A stretch of 64,000 nucleotides of DNA from positions 1 to 64,000 of the forward strand of contig QBZW01000006.1 in the NCBI GenBank assembly GCA_003282205.1. The letters run 5' to 3'. This document shows, in pieces, positions 34,928-42,993 of this stretch (position 1 is the first letter of the stretch; each line of letters begins with the position of its first letter). The notes under the pieces are model-generated. The model did not search any database. It was not told where the DNA came from and saw nothing but the letters and a program-made list of their open reading frames with translations. The translations under genes and the position numbers were made by a program. The DNA is from Pelagibacteraceae bacterium AG-337-G04 (GTDB taxonomy: Bacteria > Pseudomonadota > Alphaproteobacteria > Pelagibacterales > Pelagibacteraceae).

Positions 34928-35557
34928 CTAACCTTTTTTATACGTTTTACTTTTAGTTAAAACTTTTTTCATTTCATTTAAACTTAAAAGTTTTGGTCGT
35001 CCTAAAACGAGAGCTTTGATATATTGTTTAGCAAGATTGTCAACTTCTTCAGCAAGTTCAAATGCGTCTGGTAGACTTTGTCCAAATGCAATTTGTCCGT
35101 GATTTGCAATTAAACATGCTGATCTATTTTTTAAAGCTTTAAGAATATTTTTTGACAACTTTCTAGTTCCATAAGTTGCATACTTTGCACACTTTATATC
35201 TACACCTCCCGCTAAGGCGACCATATAGTGGAATGGGGGTATTTTCTTGTTGTGAGTTGATAATGCTGTTGCATTTGTAGAGTGAGAATGAACGATTGCT
35301 AGGGCTTTTTTTTTTGAAATATATATATCTTGATGAAATCTCCATTCAGAAGATGGTTTTTGATTTTTATTATAGTCTCCATTAAGATTTATAAAAACAA
35401 TATCCTTTTCTTTTAGTGAAGAGTACTTTTGTCCTGAAGGTGTTATTAAAAAACCATTTTTATATCTTATTGAGATATTACCAGATCTTAATGCTGATAG
35501 TTTTTTATCATTAAGCATTTTGGCAAATTTAATGACTTCTTTTTTTGATGAATTCAT
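34928..35557 (-). CDS. Class II aldolase, FucA-like; candidate methylthioribulose-1-phosphate aldolase
   Basis: A zinc-dependent class II aldolase/adducin-family protein of 209 residues from the ATG at 35557. A start further upstream is in frame, but the divergent gene's start lies there. The FucA pattern is clear: SGNISIRY, LITPSGQKYSSL, SSEWRFH with the catalytic Glu, the zinc-binding VHSHSTNATAL (two His), YATYGTRKLS and ANHGQIAFG (third His). The resemblance is to FucA more than to MtnB dehydratase. It lies directly upstream of speDE (1 bp), whose by-product is methylthioadenosine. MtnP and MtnA are in the same window, so a methylthioribulose-1-phosphate aldolase role is proposed. Fuculose-phosphate aldolase remains possible. 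Confidence 0.85.
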   Translation of the reverse strand: MNSSKKEVIKFAKMLNDKKLSALRSGNISIRYKNGFLITPSGQKYSSLKEKDIVFINLNGDYNKNQKPSSEWRFHQDIYISKKKALAIVHSHSTNATALSTHNKKIPPFHYMVALAGGVDIKCAKYATYGTRKLSKNILKALKNRSACLIANHGQIAFGQSLPDAFELAEEVDNLAKQYIKALVLGRPKLLSLNEMKKVLTKSKTYKKG

Positions 35558-35602
35558 TTTATTTAAGTATACTAATTTTTTTATTTTTATTAGATTGAAT
35601 TT

Positions 35603-36388
35603 ATGGCCTTTTTTCAACCAGATAAATTACCGAGATTAATGGTTGCTCCGAATGGAGCAAGAAAAGTCAAGAAAGATCACCCAGAAGTTCCTTTAACAAT
35701 TAAAGAAACAGTTGAAGTAGCTAAAAAATGTTTTGAAGCAGGAGCAGGAGCTATTCATTTACATGTAAGAAATGATAAAGGAGAACACGTTTTAGATGCT
35801 GGGCTTTATAAAGAAGCTTTAAATGAATTAGAACATCAAGTTCCAAAAATGCATATTCAGGTTACTAGTGAAGCAGTTGGTAAATATTCACCAGATGAAA
35901 TGAGGAAGCTTGCATATGATGTTACACCACCAGGAATATCAATTGGTATAGCTGAAATGATACCTTCAGGCGATCCAATAGATGAGGATATAAAATTATA
36001 TAGATATTTGACCGAGTCTGGAACTAAAATACAACACCTTTTATATAATCCAGAGGATATAAATTTGCTCGTAAATTTATTAAATAAAGCAGAAATTTCT
36101 ATTGATGATGCCTGGTGTTTATTTGTAATTGGACATTACTCAGGTAAAATAAGCTATCCAGAAAACATACCGATGTTTCTAAAAAAAATGAGAGATAATA
36201 ATATTAATTTAGACTGGGCAATTTGTGCTTTTGCAAAAGAAGAAATATTCTGTTTAAAAAAAGCAATAAGCTTAGGAGGGAAAATAAGAGTTGGATTTGA
36301 AAATTCTTTGTTTATGCCGAATGGTGAGATTGCTCCAAACAACCATTCAAAGGTTAAAGCAGTGAATGAAATTTTTAATTTATCTTAG
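35603..36388 (+). CDS. BKACE family beta-keto acid cleavage enzyme (DUF849)
   Basis: A 261-residue TIM-barrel enzyme. Family members use Zn2+ and acetyl-CoA to cleave beta-keto acids (such as 3-keto-5-aminohexanoate) into acetoacetate and a CoA ester. The metal-binding HxH is His52/His54 in AGAIHLHVRND. A strand with QVTSEAVGKYSPDE and a GKIRVGFENSLF segment near the end fit the family, although the chain is shorter than typical 270-310-residue members. It is divergent from the aldolase gene and converges with the flavin hydroxylase gene with a 9-bp overlap. Its keto-acid substrate is unknown. Confidence 0.9.
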   Translation: MAFFQPDKLPRLMVAPNGARKVKKDHPEVPLTIKETVEVAKKCFEAGAGAIHLHVRNDKGEHVLDAGLYKEALNELEHQVPKMHIQVTSEAVGKYSPDEMRKLAYDVTPPGISIGIAEMIPSGDPIDEDIKLYRYLTESGTKIQHLLYNPEDINLLVNLLNKAEISIDDAWCLFVIGHYSGKISYPENIPMFLKKMRDNNINLDWAICAFAKEEIFCLKKAISLGGKIRVGFENSLFMPNGEIAPNNHSKVKAVNEIFNLS

Positions 36389-37840
36389 GATTGTAGAATA
36401 TTTTTTTAACAGTGAATTAATTTCATGATTTGAATTTGCTGAACCCAAAATAAATCTATCAGGTCTGACTAAAATTGCCTTTGAATTAATATTTTTTAAA
36501 TAGGTTGATAGTTTCTTAAATTTTTTTGTATTAATAAAAGGATAATTTTTTGAAATCTTATTTCTGATTTCTGAAGACAATATTAAAATCCCTTTTTTTG
36601 AAAAATTTTCGTCTAAACTTTTACTTTTGTTTAGTTTAAATTGAGGAAATATTTTTCCTCTATTTTTGTCTTTTATAAAGCCTAAACCTTTTCCCATTTT
36701 AGGTTTTATTGATTGCATACTTTTAATTCCTTTATTATCAGACCTAATATTGTCTGTAATTTGTATAGACTCAACCGCGTTCACAAACTCTCCCATCCTC
36801 ATTGTAGTTTCAATATACTCTTTTACATTTTGCGATCTCTCTGTTTGATAAGTTTTTAAAAAAGTATCATTATGTTTAAATCTTAAGCATGTTGCTATTT
36901 TCCATGCTAAGTTAGATGCATCTCTTATACCTGCGCACATTCCTTGTCCCATAAAAGGTGGCATCAAATGTGCAGCATCTCCAACAATAAAAACTCTCCC
37001 TTTGTACCATTTTCTAGCAATTGCAGATTTAAATTGATAGATTGTTTTTCTTTCTATAATTGCCTCACTTTTATTTAACCAAGGCTTTAGGAAATTCCAA
37101 ATATAATTTTCTGACAAAACTTTTTTATCACTTTGATTTTTCTTTATTGCAAACTCCCATCTTCTTCTTCTACCAACATTTCTACAATAAGTTGCTGGTT
37201 GTTTTGGATTTGAATATTGAATTGTTCTATCTGGTAAATTATTTTTTTTCTTTTTTAATATTAGATCTACAACAGCCCATTTCTGTGTAAAACCTAAATT
37301 ATCCATTTTTGTTTTCATTTGCTTTCGGGTTATAGAATTCGCACCATCGCAACCAACCAAATATTTTGATCTTACATTATATTTTTTGTGATTTATTATA
37401 TTTAAGTAAGATATATCAACATAATTTTTTGTATTTATAATTTTTTTTACTTCAGAATTTTGCTCAATAAAAACTCTTTTATGATTTTTTAGTTTTTTTC
37501 TAAGTTGTTTTTCTAAATCTGGTTGATGAAATCTATAACTTGGATACCATCCATTATCTGTAATTTTTTTTGGTCTTGGCCAGTCTAATATTACTTTATC
37601 TTTAGAGTTTACAAATTTAGTACCCTTGTTAATTATTGTGTGCCTCAAAAATTCTTTTGTAATCCCTATTGTTTGAAATACTCTCATTATTTCATCATCA
37701 AAATGAACTGCTCTAGGAAGTGGATAAAAACTTTTTTCTCTATCGAGAATTAAAATCGAAAAACCATGCATTGCTAAAAGATTTGATAAAGTTCCTCCAG
37801 CAGGTCCTAATCCTACGATTGTGATATCAAATTCTCTCAT
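36380..37840 (-). CDS. FAD-dependent aromatic hydroxylase (MhpA-like)
   Basis: A 486-residue class A flavoprotein monooxygenase. All three FAD/NAD(P)H signatures are visible: GLGPAGGTLSNLLAMHG (about 10-26), the DG motif LVGCDGANSITRKQM (about 162-176), and the GD motif RVFIVGDAAHLMPPFMGQG (about 282-300). The last motif closely resembles 3-(3-hydroxyphenyl)propionate hydroxylase and resorcinol/phenol hydroxylases. It is 14 bp downstream of an extradiol dioxygenase gene. Together with the FAH-family hydrolase and the TRAP system it forms a plausible aromatic ring hydroxylation and cleavage route. The aromatic substrate is unknown. Confidence 0.9.
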   Translation of the reverse strand: MREFDITIVGLGPAGGTLSNLLAMHGFSILILDREKSFYPLPRAVHFDDEIMRVFQTIGITKEFLRHTIINKGTKFVNSKDKVILDWPRPKKITDNGWYPSYRFHQPDLEKQLRKKLKNHKRVFIEQNSEVKKIINTKNYVDISYLNIINHKKYNVRSKYLVGCDGANSITRKQMKTKMDNLGFTQKWAVVDLILKKKKNNLPDRTIQYSNPKQPATYCRNVGRRRRWEFAIKKNQSDKKVLSENYIWNFLKPWLNKSEAIIERKTIYQFKSAIARKWYKGRVFIVGDAAHLMPPFMGQGMCAGIRDASNLAWKIATCLRFKHNDTFLKTYQTERSQNVKEYIETTMRMGEFVNAVESIQITDNIRSDNKGIKSMQSIKPKMGKGLGFIKDKNRGKIFPQFKLNKSKSLDENFSKKGILILSSEIRNKISKNYPFINTKKFKKLSTYLKNINSKAILVRPDRFILGSANSNHEINSLLKKYSTILR

Positions 37841-37854
37841 TGAAAATTAGTTTG

Positions 37855-38826
37855 TTATTTTTTATTAATATTTGAATATAGCCAAGGACAATCAATTAAC
37901 AATGGAGCTTGTTTTCCTTGAGAAGCTGTTTCAAGTCTTTTATTTCTAAATTTCATTCTCTCATTATCTGGTAAATAAAGTCTTTCGTGCCCCCAAAAAC
38001 TAGGCCCCTCAAATGTTTCTATTGGTTGCCAAGTTTCTGGATCAATAATTCTTCCGCCCCATCCATTTTCAATAAAAAATCCAGACGGTGTAATTGAATA
38101 AAAGGAAGTCATATAATCATTAGTATGCCGTCCCATTGTATAAGCAATCGCATTATCCTTATATTGTAATAAATCATAACCTTGACCTACGTCATCTAAA
38201 TTATTGTACTCAACCATAAAATGATGGAAACCAGTACCACCGGAGCCAAACAGAGCTAAGCTGTGATGTCTACCATTTACATGAAAAAAACATAATGATA
38301 TTGGGGTATGGCTATAATCACTTATTTTAAATCCCATGACATCTTTATAAAATGGAATTAAATCGTCAATTTTTTTGACATGCACAACAGCGTGACCCAT
38401 CCCTAAAGCGCCGGTTTTAAAGCCAGATATTGGACGTCCGGGTTTAAAAGGATCAGTATCTAACATAGGTCTATAAACAAGTTCAATTCGATTTCCCTGT
38501 GGATCATTAAAATAAATTAAATCCTCAACAAAACGTTTGTCTGCAAAGGACTTCTTTCCATGACTAACTTCAATTTTATTATCTTCTAATTTATTTGCAA
38601 AAATTTCGATATCTTCCTTACTTTCAACTTCCCAGCCTAAAAATCCTAATCCATCACCTTTATCACCTGTTATCGTTAACCTTTGTTTTTGGTCATCCAT
38701 TCTAAATGAAAGAATATCTTTTCCACGATCTACCTGTTGCATACCTAGATATTTTTGAGAATATACTGACCAATCCTCAAATTTATCTGAGTTAACTCCA
38801 ATATAGCTTAAAGCTTTTATTGCCAT
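37855..38826 (-). CDS. Type I extradiol (meta-cleavage) dioxygenase, VOC superfamily
   Basis: A 323-residue two-domain VOC protein of the 2,3-dihydroxybiphenyl dioxygenase type. The catalytic C-terminal domain keeps the Fe(II) triad: His145 (GMGHAVVHV), His201 or 202 (GFHHFMVEY) and Glu253 (GFFIENGWGG). The active-site His187/188 (GRHHSLA), His234 (GRHTND) and Tyr243 (FYSITPSG) are present as well. It is therefore expected to be an active ring-opening dioxygenase on a catechol-like substrate. It lies between dctP (62 bp upstream, with a hairpin) and the flavin hydroxylase, all in the same direction. Confidence 0.92.
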   Translation of the reverse strand: MAIKALSYIGVNSDKFEDWSVYSQKYLGMQQVDRGKDILSFRMDDQKQRLTITGDKGDGLGFLGWEVESKEDIEIFANKLEDNKIEVSHGKKSFADKRFVEDLIYFNDPQGNRIELVYRPMLDTDPFKPGRPISGFKTGALGMGHAVVHVKKIDDLIPFYKDVMGFKISDYSHTPISLCFFHVNGRHHSLALFGSGGTGFHHFMVEYNNLDDVGQGYDLLQYKDNAIAYTMGRHTNDYMTSFYSITPSGFFIENGWGGRIIDPETWQPIETFEGPSFWGHERLYLPDNERMKFRNKRLETASQGKQAPLLIDCPWLYSNINKK

Positions 38827-38853
38827 TTTATAATTATACTAAATTTTTAAAGA

Positions 38854-38875
38854 GCCCGCTATGAAATTAGCGGGC
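38854..38875 (-). promoter_or_regulatory. Hairpin after dctP of TRAP system 2
   Basis: A GC-rich 8-bp stem (38854-38861 with 38868-38875, 6-nt loop) sits 13 bp after the dctP stop and before the dioxygenase ATG. On the minus strand it is followed by CTCTTTAAAAATTT, which is only a weak U-tract, so it may be a partial terminator or a message stabiliser. The GC-rich arms stand out in this AT-rich genome. Confidence 0.7.
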
Positions 38876-38888
38876 CCGAATTAAACTT

Positions 38889-39902
38889 TTAACCGTCTAT
38901 TTTAGAAATTACTTCTCTTGCTCTTTTTAATACAGCATCTCCATCAAGACCTTTGCCTTTCATTTCTGCTAACCAGTCTGATTCGATTGGAGCCAATATT
39001 TTTTTGTATTCAGCTAAAACTGAGTCTGGTGCAACAGTAATCTCGTGTCCTGGAGTATTTTCTACTTGGACTCTCATCTTAGCATTCTGAGTATCAATTA
39101 AATTAGATGCCCAGTCGCCAAACCATTGACCAGAATGTTTATCAACACATCCTTTTGCTGCTGAAGAAAGACCGTTATATTTCCCTTCATTCATTATTAA
39201 TCCAAATGTTGCATTAGTGATGTTAACTTCTGTATGATATTTAGTAACATCAAATAATCTAAATGAACCAATTGCTGTGTATGGAAAAGGTGTACCATCT
39301 ATAACACCTTTATTTAAGGCCTCTGAAGTTCCTGGTGCTGGTACTTTTACCCCAGTTGCTCCTAAAGTTTTAAGAATTGTTCCAGCTATTTTGCTTGGAA
39401 CTCTCATTTTTTTTCCTTTAAAATCTGCAGGCTTAACTACTTTAGTATCCTTCATGTGGATTTGGTATCCCGGATTCGAATGAAGACCTATCAGTTTAAT
39501 TCCTGCCATTTCTTTATCTAGGTAACCTTCTTCAAAAAGAGTATTTAAAGCTTTAGATCCAGCTTTTGAAGTTTTGGTTAAGAATGGTAGTTCTACAACT
39601 GAACTTAAAGGAAATTGACCACCAATATATCCAAGAACTGTCCAAGATATATCTGCAACTCCTGAAGTTACTATATCGTATTGTTTGGGAGGACTTCCTA
39701 ATACTCCTCCTGCATACATTTTTACGTTTAAAGCACCATTCGAACATTTGTTTACTCTATCTGCCCAAGCAGCTAAAATTTTACTTGCAATAAATGCTTT
39801 TGGTGGTTCAAAAGTTGCTAACTTTAATTCTGTAGCTGATGCCGTGCTGATAATGCTTAAGGAAAAAATTCCTATAACAAAACCAATTATTTTTTTTTTC
39901 AT
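38889..39902 (-). CDS. dctP: TRAP transporter solute-binding protein (DctP type), system 2
   Basis: A 337-residue periplasmic receptor with a signal peptide (about 1-23). The DctP pattern includes VNKCSNGALNVKMYAGGVLGSP, the ligand-Arg region KGKKMRVPSKIAGTILKTLGA, and a GVIDGTPFPYTAIGSFRLFDV block for helix 9 residues. Its two permease genes are split off on the other strand (40873-42674, across the FAH-family gene), which is unusual for a TRAP system. Aromatic catabolic genes lie downstream. An aromatic acid or a related carboxylate is the likely ligand. Confidence 0.92.
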   Translation of the reverse strand: MKKKIIGFVIGIFSLSIISTASATELKLATFEPPKAFIASKILAAWADRVNKCSNGALNVKMYAGGVLGSPPKQYDIVTSGVADISWTVLGYIGGQFPLSSVVELPFLTKTSKAGSKALNTLFEEGYLDKEMAGIKLIGLHSNPGYQIHMKDTKVVKPADFKGKKMRVPSKIAGTILKTLGATGVKVPAPGTSEALNKGVIDGTPFPYTAIGSFRLFDVTKYHTEVNITNATFGLIMNEGKYNGLSSAAKGCVDKHSGQWFGDWASNLIDTQNAKMRVQVENTPGHEITVAPDSVLAEYKKILAPIESDWLAEMKGKGLDGDAVLKRAREVISKIDG

Positions 39903-39953
39903 GTTAATCCCCTCTTAATTAATAAATAATTATTAGAAAGTTTAACTTGAAAA

Positions 39954-40805
39954 TTAGATTATTTCATCCTTAATTGTATTAGATAAAGTGCCAATTTCTG
40001 TAATTTCTATTTCAACATTATCTCCAGGCTTCATAAATATCGGAGGATTTCTTTTAAACCCTACTCCACCTGGCGTACCAGTAACAAGTACATCGCCAGC
40101 TCTCCAAGCCATTGCTTTGGAGACATAAGAAATTAAAATTGGAATATCAAAAATAAGCTGACTTAATTTTGCATTTTGCATCACTTCACCATTTAATCTT
40201 GTTTCAATAGTTAAATTTTTATAATCATTAATGTCATCAGCTAAAACCATATGTGGACCAAAACTACCTGTTTTTTCAAAGTTTTTACCCATTCCAAATT
40301 GTCTAGTGTGTCTCTGCCACTCTCTTACAGTACTCTCATTATAACATGAGTAACCAATTATATGTTTTAAAGCATCCTCAGTTTTTATATGTTTGCCGCC
40401 TTCACCCATAATTACTGCCATCTCACCTTCAAAATCTAAACTTTGTGAAACAACTGGTCTTTGAATTGGTTGTAAGTGTGCAGTTTGACTTTCTGGAAAT
40501 CGATGAAAAATTACAGGATTTTCTTCAACTGTTCTGTTGGTTTCTTTAACGTGTTCACTATAATTTAAGCCTACACAAATAATTTTTCCAGGATTTGGAA
40601 TTAATGGTAAATATTCAATATCAGAGACATTAATATTGCCTGGATTATCTGTTGCATAAGATTTCGCTTCTTCTATTCCTTGATTTGAAATTAAATCTTT
40701 AAGTGTATTCGAATTAGATACTTTTCCGGTTAAGTCTGTAATTTTATTATTATTTATAATACCAAACTTATTTTGTTCATTATGTTTAAATGAAATAAAT
40801 TTCAT
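39954..40805 (-). CDS. Fumarylacetoacetate hydrolase (FAH) family protein
   Basis: A 283-residue FAH-superfamily enzyme. The motif IICVGLNYSEHVKETN starts the catalytic domain. Metal ligands are in the LDFEGEMAVIMGE stretch (Glu residues) and in FGPHMVLADDI (Asp). The VTGTPGGVGFKRNPPIFMKPGD block is the classic C-terminal signature. Members hydrolyse acylpyruvates or isomerise and decarboxylate meta-cleavage products. Being 51 bp upstream of dctP and in the same direction as the extradiol dioxygenase, it fits as the step after ring opening. The exact reaction is not predictable. Confidence 0.92.
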   Translation of the reverse strand: MKFISFKHNEQNKFGIINNNKITDLTGKVSNSNTLKDLISNQGIEEAKSYATDNPGNINVSDIEYLPLIPNPGKIICVGLNYSEHVKETNRTVEENPVIFHRFPESQTAHLQPIQRPVVSQSLDFEGEMAVIMGEGGKHIKTEDALKHIIGYSCYNESTVREWQRHTRQFGMGKNFEKTGSFGPHMVLADDINDYKNLTIETRLNGEVMQNAKLSQLIFDIPILISYVSKAMAWRAGDVLVTGTPGGVGFKRNPPIFMKPGDNVEIEITEIGTLSNTIKDEII

Positions 40806-40823
40806 GATTAATACTTTCTATTT

Positions 40824-40852
40824 TTGAGACTACTTATATGTTAATGTTTAAA
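40824..40852 (+). promoter_or_regulatory. Predicted promoter for dctQM of system 2
   Basis: On the plus strand, TTGAGA (40824-40829), a 17-bp spacer and TTTAAA (40847-40852) lie 20 bp before the dctQ ATG in the 67-bp divergent region. The -10 box is a modest match. Confidence 0.4.
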
Positions 40853-40872
40853 TAATTTGAAGCAACATTTTT

Positions 40873-41364
40873 ATGATTTCTAAAGTCAGTAGAGTTTTTG
40901 ATTATTCAGCAATAGCTTCGGGTCTTATTTTATTTTTATTAGCTGTATTAACTTTTTGCGATGTATTTGGAAGACGTTTTCTAAATTCACCAGTAACAGG
41001 TACGATTGAGTTAGTTGAAATAGGAATGGCATTAGTAGCTTTCCTTGCAATGCCACGAGCATTTTTTTTAAATGCTAATGTTTCGGCAGATTTTATAAAT
41101 AATTTAAATTTGGGTGTATTTAAAACTTATTTGGTAATTTTAAAATTTGTTTTAATGATATCGATTATGTCTTTAATGGCGTACTCTACTACTTTGACAT
41201 CATATAAATTTATGAATAATCAAAGAGTAACGATTGACCTAGAGCTTTATTTTTATCCTTTTTATTTCATATGCTCTATTGGGATGTGGTTAAGTGTTTT
41301 TGCTATCATCATATGGTTTATCAAAACTATTTTTAAAAGTAATTCAGAGGCTGATAATTTATAA
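40873..41364 (+). CDS. dctQ: TRAP transporter small permease (DctQ type), system 2
   Basis: A 163-residue small permease with four TM segments (about 12-32, 46-64, 88-110 and 126-150). The second is preceded by the usual acidic GTIELVEIGMALVAFLAMPRAFF stretch. It is divergent from the FAH-family gene and is followed with a 1-bp overlap by dctM. Its binding protein is on the opposite strand, so expression of the receptor and the permeases is under separate promoters. Confidence 0.92.
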   Translation: MISKVSRVFDYSAIASGLILFLLAVLTFCDVFGRRFLNSPVTGTIELVEIGMALVAFLAMPRAFFLNANVSADFINNLNLGVFKTYLVILKFVLMISIMSLMAYSTTLTSYKFMNNQRVTIDLELYFYPFYFICSIGMWLSVFAIIIWFIKTIFKSNSEADNL

Positions 41365-42674
41365 TGGGATTAGAAGCTGTAATTAATGGTGGATTGTCTT
41401 TTGCAGCTGTATTAATTTTGATGGTATTAAATGTACCAATAGGAATTGCAATGTTAGTTGTTGGTTTTACTGGCTTTGCAATGATTTCGGGATTTGACCC
41501 CGCAATATTTGTTTTGGGAACTGCTCCTTTTGATGCTGTCTCAAAATATACATTATCAGTGTTGCCTTTATTTGTTCTAATGGGAAATCTTGCCAACAGT
41601 TCAAATTTATCAAGAAATTTATATGACGCAGCTTATGCAATAGTGGGCCATTACAAAGGTGGTTTAGCGATGTCTACTGTAGGGGCATGCGCTGGATTTG
41701 GAATGATTTGTGGATCATCAATTGCAACAGCTGCAACAATGTCTCAAATGGCAGGTCCTGAAATGAGAAGACATGGTTACAGTGATGCTCTAATAAGCGG
41801 ATCTATTGCATCTGGTGGAACGCTTGGAATCATAATTCCTCCGAGTGTAATTTTAGTAATATATGCTTATTTAACTGAACAGTCTGTTCAAGAATTATTT
41901 TTTGCTGCACTGCTACCAGGAGTAATAGCTGTGGTACTGTATATGATTGCTATTAGGATTTATCTTTTAATTTATCCCTCACAAGGTGGTTATGGAACAA
42001 AAATGCCTTTGAAGGAAAGAATTTCTGCATTATCAAAAGTTTTTCCAATTTTTTTAATATTTGCAATCATGATGGGGGGACTTTATTTAGGTTTTTTTAC
42101 AGCAACAGAAAGTGCTGCAGTAGGTGTAATTTTAGTTTTGATTTTTATTTTTTTTAGAGGTCAATTAAATTTAAGTTTATTGAAAGACGCTTTATGGACC
42201 ACTATAAAAACTGTTGGTTCTTTATATTTAATTGTTATTGGAGCAAGTATATTTAATTATCTTATAACTGTCACACAGTTACCTTTTGCGGTTGTTGATT
42301 TTATAAATTATCTTGAGCTTACGCCATTAGGAATAATTTTAGTAATTTGTGCAATTTATTTAGTTCTTGGTACTGTAATGGACTCTTTGGCGATGTTGTT
42401 TTTAACTATTCCAGTATTTTATCCAGTGATTATTGATGCTGGGATTGATCCTGTATGGTTTGGTATATTTGCAGTAATAGTTGTTGAATTCGGATTGATT
42501 TCACCTCCAGTTGGAATGAATTTATTCGTTATTAAAGGTGTAATGCAAAAAACACCTTTACAAACTATATGGTTTGGGACTCTTCCATTCTTAATGACTG
42601 ATGTAATTAGGCTCGCTTTAATTATTGCTTTTCCTGCAATTTGTTTATATTTGCCTAGTCTGATGGCCCACTAG
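41364..42674 (+). CDS. dctM: TRAP transporter large permease (DctM type), system 2
   Basis: A 436-residue permease. Motifs are VPIGIAMLVVGFTGFA, VLPLFVLMGNLANSS, GMICGSSIATAATMSQMAGPEMRRHGYSDAL, ASGGTLGIIIPPSVILVIYAYL, and SPPVGMNLFVIKG near the C-terminus. It is closely similar in design to the other two DctM proteins in the window, but with its own loops. It overlaps the dctQ stop by 1 bp, and its end overlaps the convergent 112-aa membrane protein gene by 20 bp. Confidence 0.95.
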   Translation: MGLEAVINGGLSFAAVLILMVLNVPIGIAMLVVGFTGFAMISGFDPAIFVLGTAPFDAVSKYTLSVLPLFVLMGNLANSSNLSRNLYDAAYAIVGHYKGGLAMSTVGACAGFGMICGSSIATAATMSQMAGPEMRRHGYSDALISGSIASGGTLGIIIPPSVILVIYAYLTEQSVQELFFAALLPGVIAVVLYMIAIRIYLLIYPSQGGYGTKMPLKERISALSKVFPIFLIFAIMMGGLYLGFFTATESAAVGVILVLIFIFFRGQLNLSLLKDALWTTIKTVGSLYLIVIGASIFNYLITVTQLPFAVVDFINYLELTPLGIILVICAIYLVLGTVMDSLAMLFLTIPVFYPVIIDAGIDPVWFGIFAVIVVEFGLISPPVGMNLFVIKGVMQKTPLQTIWFGTLPFLMTDVIRLALIIAFPAICLYLPSLMAH

Positions 42675-42993
42675 TATCTTTTATTTTTTTTATATAATTA
42701 AAATAAATAAAACCAAAAACTGCACCTACTATCATTAAAATATATTGATAGAATTTTAATAAAACAAAAACTATTGGTAATTCTTTGCCTGGATTCTGAG
42801 CATAAAAATTATCGGTACCATCTTTATATAAATCCATTGGACCTAAAGTTGCGTACAAACCAAAAATAAATATATATATACAAGGTAATAAAGAAATAAT
42901 TAATAAAATTCTATTTCCACGAATTAATTTTATTAAATTTGCAGATATTCCCACTGAAACTAAGCAAATTAGTGACAATATTAAAGGGTTCAT
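42655..42993 (-). CDS. Small membrane protein downstream of the sulfatase (112 aa)
   Basis: An unrecognised protein with three hydrophobic segments (about residues 4-21, 28-51 and 77-100) and a polar central loop with Gly-Pro-Met-Asp-Leu-Tyr. Its start overlaps the sulfatase stop by 1 bp, so it is probably translated with it. Its 3' end overlaps dctM by 20 bp. No function is inferred. Confidence 0.65.
   Translation of the reverse strand: MNPLILSLICLVSVGISANLIKLIRGNRILLIISLLPCIYIFIFGLYATLGPMDLYKDGTDNFYAQNPGKELPIVFVLLKFYQYILMIVGAVFGFIYFNYIKKIKDTSGPSD

Noticed and set aside
35558..35617. Upstream start for the class II aldolase adding 20 residues
   Set aside because: It would run through the start region of the divergent BKACE gene, and the added residues are not part of the FucA family's N-terminus.
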